A stretch of 36,154 nucleotides of DNA, from the NCBI RefSeq assembly GCF_002631185.1, contig NZ_PDNU01000040.1, positions 1 through 36,154 on the forward strand, given 5' to 3'. The position numbers and the translations under genes were made by a program. Shown here piece after piece: positions 32,728-36,154 of this stretch. The notes beneath the pieces were generated by a model. The model was given only the letters and a program-made list of their open reading frames with translations, was not told the DNA's origin and searched no databases. Source of the DNA: Teichococcus rhizosphaerae. GTDB lineage: Bacteria; Pseudomonadota; Alphaproteobacteria; Acetobacterales; Acetobacteraceae. Position 1 is the stretch's first letter, and each line of letters starts with the position of its first letter.

Positions 32728-32759
32728 GGGCCGGCGGAGCTTCCCTCCGCCGGCCCTTT
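32728..32759 (+). terminator. Terminator between convergent operons
   Basis: A perfect 11-bp stem, GGGCCGGCGGA (32728-32738) and TCCGCCGGCCC (32746-32756), with a 7-nt loop, then TTTC. It ends the FAH-hydrolase operon; the convergent UxaA gene ends at 32765. Confidence 0.8.
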
Positions 32760-32764
32760 CTCCC

Positions 32765-34318
32765 TCAGCCCATGATGCCGATCTGCCACGGCACGAATTC
32801 GTGCTTGCCGACGCCCAGATCCTCGCTCTTGCTCTTCTCGCCCGAGGCGATGCGCAGGATGTGCTCGAAGATGAGCTGCCCCATCTCCTGCAGGCTCCGC
32901 GTGCCGTCGAGGATCTCGCCGCAATTGATGTCCATGTCCTCCTCCAGCCGGCGGAACATGGGCGTGTTGGTGGCGAGCTTGATCGACGGCGCGGGCTTGC
33001 AGCCGAACATCGAGCCGCGCCCGGTGGTGAAGCAGATGACGTTGGCGCCGCCCGCCACCTGGCCCGTGGCGGAGACCGGGTCGAAGCCCGGGCTGTCCAT
33101 GAAGACGAAGCCCGGCGTCGTCACCGGCTCGGCGTATTTGTAGACCTCCATCAGCGGCCCGGTGCCGCCCTTCATCGAGGAGCCGAGCGACTTCTCGAAG
33201 ATGTTGGCCAGCCCGCCGGCCTGGTTGCCCGGGCTGACCACGCCGTTGATCTGGGTGTCGCGCCCGGCGGCGTACTCGTCCTTCCACCAGCGGATGCGCT
33301 CGATCAGCTTCTCGCCCACCGCGCGGCTCGCGGCGCGGCGCGTCAGCGTGTGCTCCACGCCGTAGATCTCCGGCGTCTCGGACAGGATGGCGGTGCCGCC
33401 ATGCCGCGTCAGGATGTCCATGGCGTGGCCGAGGGCCGGGTTGGCGGTGATGGAGGAGAAGCCGTCCGAGCCGCCGCATTGCAGCCCCACCATGATGTGG
33501 CTGGCCGGCACGGTCTGCCGCGTCACCTGGTTCGCCTCGGCGAGCATCTCGCGCACCGCGGCGATGCCGGCCTCGATGCTCTTCCGGGTGCCACCCGTGT
33601 CCTGCATGGTGAAGTGGCGCAGCTTCGGCCCGGCCTGGAGGCCATGCTCCTGCATCAGCCCGGCGATCTGGTTGCGCTCGCAGCCCAGGCCGATCACCAG
33701 CACGGCGGCGATGTTGGGGTGGCGGATATAGCCCGCCAGCGTGCGGCGCAGCAGTTGCATCGGCTCGCCGGAAAGCTCCATGCCGCAGCCGGTCTGGTGC
33801 GTGAAGGCGGCGACGCCATCGACGTTCGGGAACTCCGCCAGGCGCTCGGCGGTGAAGTGGTCGGCGATGTTCTGCACCACGGTGGCCGAGCAGTTCACCG
33901 TGGAGACGATGCCGATGTAGTTGCGGGTGCCCACGCGCCCGTCGGCGCGGACGATGCCCTGGAAGGTGGCGCGCTCCGCCTCCGGCACCATCTCCAGCGG
34001 CTCGTAGTCCTGGCAGAAGGCGTAGTCGCGGTCGAACTCGGTGAAGGTGATGTTGTGGCCGTGCAGCATGGTGCCGGCCGGCATGTCATCCGCCGCGAAG
34101 CCGATGGTGACGTTGTACTTCAGGATCGGCTCGCCCTTGCGGAGATGGCGGGTGGCGATCTTGTAGCCGGCCTGCACCGCCTCCCGCGCGACGACGTTCT
34201 CCCCGGGGATGGAGGTGCCCGCCTCCACGGGGATGCGCGCCACCACCACGTTGTCGTTCGGGTGCAGGCGGATGACGGGGCCGTTCAGGCGCTTCGCGCT
34301 CAGGTCGATGAGGGACAT
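32765..34318 (-). CDS. UxaA-family dehydratase (altronate dehydratase-like) with SAF domain
   Basis: 517 residues from ATG 34318 (AGGA upstream, somewhat far). Residues about 15-95 form the SAF domain (LHPNDNVVVARIPVEAGTSI, GYKIATRHLRKGEPILKY). The rest is the UxaA/GarD core: GRVGTRNYIGIVSTVNCSAT, FTHQTGCGMELSGEPMQLL, VIGLGCERNQIAGLM, VGLQCGGSDGFSSITANPAL and FTTGRGSMFGCKPAPSIKLA, with the Cys and acidic residues expected to bind iron. Family members dehydrate altronate or galactarate to 2-keto-3-deoxy sugar acids. The substrate here is unknown. It follows the Ldh-family gene by 71 bp on the same strand. Confidence 0.93.
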   Translation of the reverse strand: MSLIDLSAKRLNGPVIRLHPNDNVVVARIPVEAGTSIPGENVVAREAVQAGYKIATRHLRKGEPILKYNVTIGFAADDMPAGTMLHGHNITFTEFDRDYAFCQDYEPLEMVPEAERATFQGIVRADGRVGTRNYIGIVSTVNCSATVVQNIADHFTAERLAEFPNVDGVAAFTHQTGCGMELSGEPMQLLRRTLAGYIRHPNIAAVLVIGLGCERNQIAGLMQEHGLQAGPKLRHFTMQDTGGTRKSIEAGIAAVREMLAEANQVTRQTVPASHIMVGLQCGGSDGFSSITANPALGHAMDILTRHGGTAILSETPEIYGVEHTLTRRAASRAVGEKLIERIRWWKDEYAAGRDTQINGVVSPGNQAGGLANIFEKSLGSSMKGGTGPLMEVYKYAEPVTTPGFVFMDSPGFDPVSATGQVAGGANVICFTTGRGSMFGCKPAPSIKLATNTPMFRRLEEDMDINCGEILDGTRSLQEMGQLIFEHILRIASGEKSKSEDLGVGKHEFVPWQIGIMG

Positions 34319-34389
34319 GGGGCAGGCTTCCTTGGACGATCTGGAACAGGGCTGGTCTTGCTTCCGGAAGGCAGGGGGCTCCGGGCGCC

Positions 34390-35502
34390 TCAGCCGGGCA
34401 GCGGCTCCGGCAGGGCGATGCCGTGGCGCCCGGCGAGGGGCCGCAATCCTTCCATGACGCCGGGCGCCAGCGCCACGCCCCGGGCCCGCGCCTCCTCGCG
34501 CTGGGCCAGCCCCTTCTCGCCCGGCAGCCGCACGCGGGCGACGCCGGGGCGGGGGGCCGCGGCGCGGCAGGCGGCGGCGGTATGGCCGGTCTGGCGCTCG
34601 AAGGCGCCGAGCCCGGCGAAGGCCTCGGGGTCGATCACCTGCAGGAACACGCCGGCCATCATGTTGCGCGCGCCATCGGCGCGGCCATGGCCGGACAGGC
34701 CCTGCGTCAGCGCCTCGGTCAGCAGCGCCCAGCCATAGCCCTTCTGGCCGTGGTCCAGCCCGCCGGCGGGCAGGATGGCGCCGCCCTGGAACACCACGTT
34801 CGGGTCGTCGCTCGGGTTGCCCTCGGCATCCAGCACCCATTTGTGCGGGAAGCGCTCGCCCTGGCGGATCAGCCGCTGGCTCATGTTGTTGGTGGTGATG
34901 GAGGCGCTGATGTCCAGCACCACCGGCGTGCCGCCGGTGGGAAAGCCCGCCGCCATCGGGTCCGGCGCCAGCACGCCCTGGCGGGCGCCGAAGGGCGCCA
35001 CGCTGGAGGCGCCTGGCGCCGAGCTGTGCAGGATGCAGACCAGGCCGCGCGCCGCCGCCTTCGCCGGATAGACCGCGAGGCAGCCGATATGATGGCTGTT
35101 GCCGATGGCGATGCTGACGGTGCCATGGGTCTTCACCCGCTCCATCGCCAGGTCCAGCGCCTTCATGGTCAGCCAGCCGCCCGGCAGGGCGCGGCCATCC
35201 CAGGTGACGCAGGCGCCGCGGTCGGCGATGACCTCGGGCTCGCCCTCCAGCGTCATCGTGCCGGAGGCCATGTCCTCCATGTATTTCGGCAGCAGGCCGA
35301 GGCCGTGGGTGATGTGGCCCATCAGGTCGGACTCGACCAGCACCTCCGCCATCACCGCCGCCTTGGCGGCCGGGGCGCCGGCGGCGGCGAACAGGGCGGC
35401 CGCGGCGCCGCGCAGCGCCTCCGCGTCGTAGCGCGGGGCGCCCGCCGGGGAGGGCTCCGGCGAAGCATGCCCGCGATGGGCGGTGCCGGCCTGTGCTGTC
35501 AT
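34390..35502 (-). CDS. Ldh-family (malate/L-lactate type 2) oxidoreductase
   Basis: 370 residues. The NAD(P)-dependent Ldh2/MDH fold is shown by AEVLVESDLMGHITHGLGLL, IAIGNSHHIGCLAVYPAKAA (catalytic His region), APDPMAAGFPTGGTPVVLDI and GGLDHGQKGYGWALLTEALT. Members oxidise or reduce 2-hydroxy acids such as malate, lactate, ureidoglycolate, 2,3-diketogulonate or sulfolactate. The first 25 residues are Pro/Ala-rich and not part of the fold; the start may lie slightly inside. It precedes the UxaA-family gene and probably shares its promoter. The exact substrate cannot be read. Confidence 0.92.
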   Translation of the reverse strand: MTAQAGTAHRGHASPEPSPAGAPRYDAEALRGAAAALFAAAGAPAAKAAVMAEVLVESDLMGHITHGLGLLPKYMEDMASGTMTLEGEPEVIADRGACVTWDGRALPGGWLTMKALDLAMERVKTHGTVSIAIGNSHHIGCLAVYPAKAAARGLVCILHSSAPGASSVAPFGARQGVLAPDPMAAGFPTGGTPVVLDISASITTNNMSQRLIRQGERFPHKWVLDAEGNPSDDPNVVFQGGAILPAGGLDHGQKGYGWALLTEALTQGLSGHGRADGARNMMAGVFLQVIDPEAFAGLGAFERQTGHTAAACRAAAPRPGVARVRLPGEKGLAQREEARARGVALAPGVMEGLRPLAGRHGIALPEPLPG

Positions 35503-35545
35503 TCCTGCGGTTCCTCTTCCCTCACTCGTCCGATGATCGCACGAG

Positions 35546-35581
35546 GCCCCTTCCCCCGCAACGCGGGCTGGCGGAAGGGGC
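35546..35581 (-). terminator. Hairpin after lipB
   Basis: GCCCCTTCC (35546-35554) and GGAAGGGGC (35573-35581) form a 9-bp perfect stem with an 18-nt loop, 10 nt past the lipB stop. There is no T run, so termination is only likely. Confidence 0.4.
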
Positions 35582-35590
35582 GCCCCCGCC

Positions 35591-36154
35591 TCAGCCGCCG
35601 AACACCTCCGCCCAGCTCGCCTTGAGCGCGCTGTCCGCCTCCGCCATGGTCACGGGGATGCCGAGCGCCGCGAGGCTGGTGACGCCGTGCTGGCGAATGC
35701 CGCAGGGCACGATGCCGCCGAAATGCGACAGGTCGGGCTCCACGTTCAGCGCGATGCCGTGCCAGCTCACCCAGCGCGTGACCCGCACCCCGATGGCGGC
35801 GATCTTGTTTTCCCGCTGGACGAACCCGCCCGGCACCTTGTCCGCCACCCAGATGCCGACACGCCCCTCGCGCCGCTCGCCCCGCACGTTGAAGCGGTCC
35901 AGCGCGCGGATGATCCATTCCTCCAGCCCGTGGACATAGGCGCGGATGTCGCGCGCGGGCACGGCGCCATGCGCCCGGTCGAGGTCGAGCATCACATAGG
36001 CGGTGCGCTGGCCGGGGCCGTGATAGGTCCATTGCCCGCCCCGCCCCGCCGCGAACACCGGGAAGCGGGCATCGACCAGCCCCTCCGGCGTCGAGGAGGT
36101 ACCGGCGGTGTAGAGCGGCGGGTGCTCCACCAGCCAGACGCGCTCGCCCGCCTC
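35591..36154 (-). CDS. lipB: LipB octanoyltransferase, 5' end outside window
   Basis: 188 codons are visible, open at the window's right edge ([20 protein letters not shown]); about 20-30 N-terminal residues should lie beyond. LipB moves octanoyl from ACP to lipoyl domains. The signature [20 protein letters not shown], the catalytic Lys in [20 protein letters not shown] and the Cys in [14 protein letters not shown] are present. The C-terminus ([12 protein letters not shown]) is normal. A GTG exists at 36130 but lies inside conserved sequence, so it is not the true start. Confidence 0.97.
   Translation of the reverse strand, partial: EAGERVWLVEHPPLYTAGTSSTPEGLVDARFPVFAAGRGGQWTYHGPGQRTAYVMLDLDRAHGAVPARDIRAYVHGLEEWIIRALDRFNVRGERREGRVGIWVADKVPGGFVQRENKIAAIGVRVTRWVSWHGIALNVEPDLSHFGGIVPCGIRQHGVTSLAALGIPVTMAEADSALKASWAEVFGG

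Overview
The window is a very GC-rich (roughly 70% by eye) stretch of bacterial chromosome. It is packed with protein genes on both strands, and I see no rRNA, tRNA, CRISPR array or insertion sequence. The set of genes (COQ9-family protein beside def and rpsU, HWE-type histidine kinase, AmpR-like regulator, LPS-type glycosyltransferases, sugar-acid catabolic enzymes) fits an Alphaproteobacterium. The codon use and protein style suggest the Acetobacteraceae (Roseomonas-like); this placement is inference.

Layout. 1-4324 is housekeeping: an outer-membrane beta-barrel protein (cut by the window edge), purE-purK, a COQ9-family protein with peptide deformylase, and divergent rpsU with a clear terminator. 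4535-8783 is a two-gene RND efflux system without its outer-membrane channel. 8837-15335 is a minus-strand block: a periplasmic SGNH-like protein, an MBOAT acyltransferase, a Cache-HAMP-PAS-HWE sensor kinase and a DHA2-type MFS transporter, ending in a scrap of an RTX-type protein. 15336-18704 is accessory-looking, with AT-richer gaps, an unrecognised membrane-anchored SH3 protein with repetitive linkers, and small ORFs. 18705-22532 holds an RraA-like protein and a translationally coupled pair of methyl-accepting receptor and REC-SpoIIE phosphatase. 22579-24990 holds a class A beta-lactamase broken by a frameshift, its divergent and intact AmpR-like regulator, and a cupin lipoprotein whose signal peptide is out of frame across three 7-bp repeats. 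25030-30204 carries an M20 peptidase, a small secreted protein, a zeta-like GST, an Lrp/AsnC regulator and two glycosyltransferases. 30300-35502 begins with a truncated alpha/beta hydrolase. A FAH-family protein with an ABHD10-like hydrolase follows, convergent with a UxaA-family dehydratase and an Ldh-family oxidoreductase, which looks like a sugar-acid/hydroxyacid catabolic neighbourhood. lipB, cut by the right edge, closes the window.

The most notable signals are: the lipoprotein frame switch at 24552-24572, where loss of exactly one 7-bp unit restores a textbook lipoprotein signal; the competing inverted-repeat arms upstream of the M20 peptidase (26469-26516); the receptor/phosphatase pair overlapping by GTGA; the MBOAT/SGNH/kinase/transporter block; and the unknown-domain SH3 protein. 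Three apparent frame breaks (18.5, 23.3 and 24.56 kb) lie in G/C-rich repeats, so sequencing or assembly error must be excluded before calling them biology.
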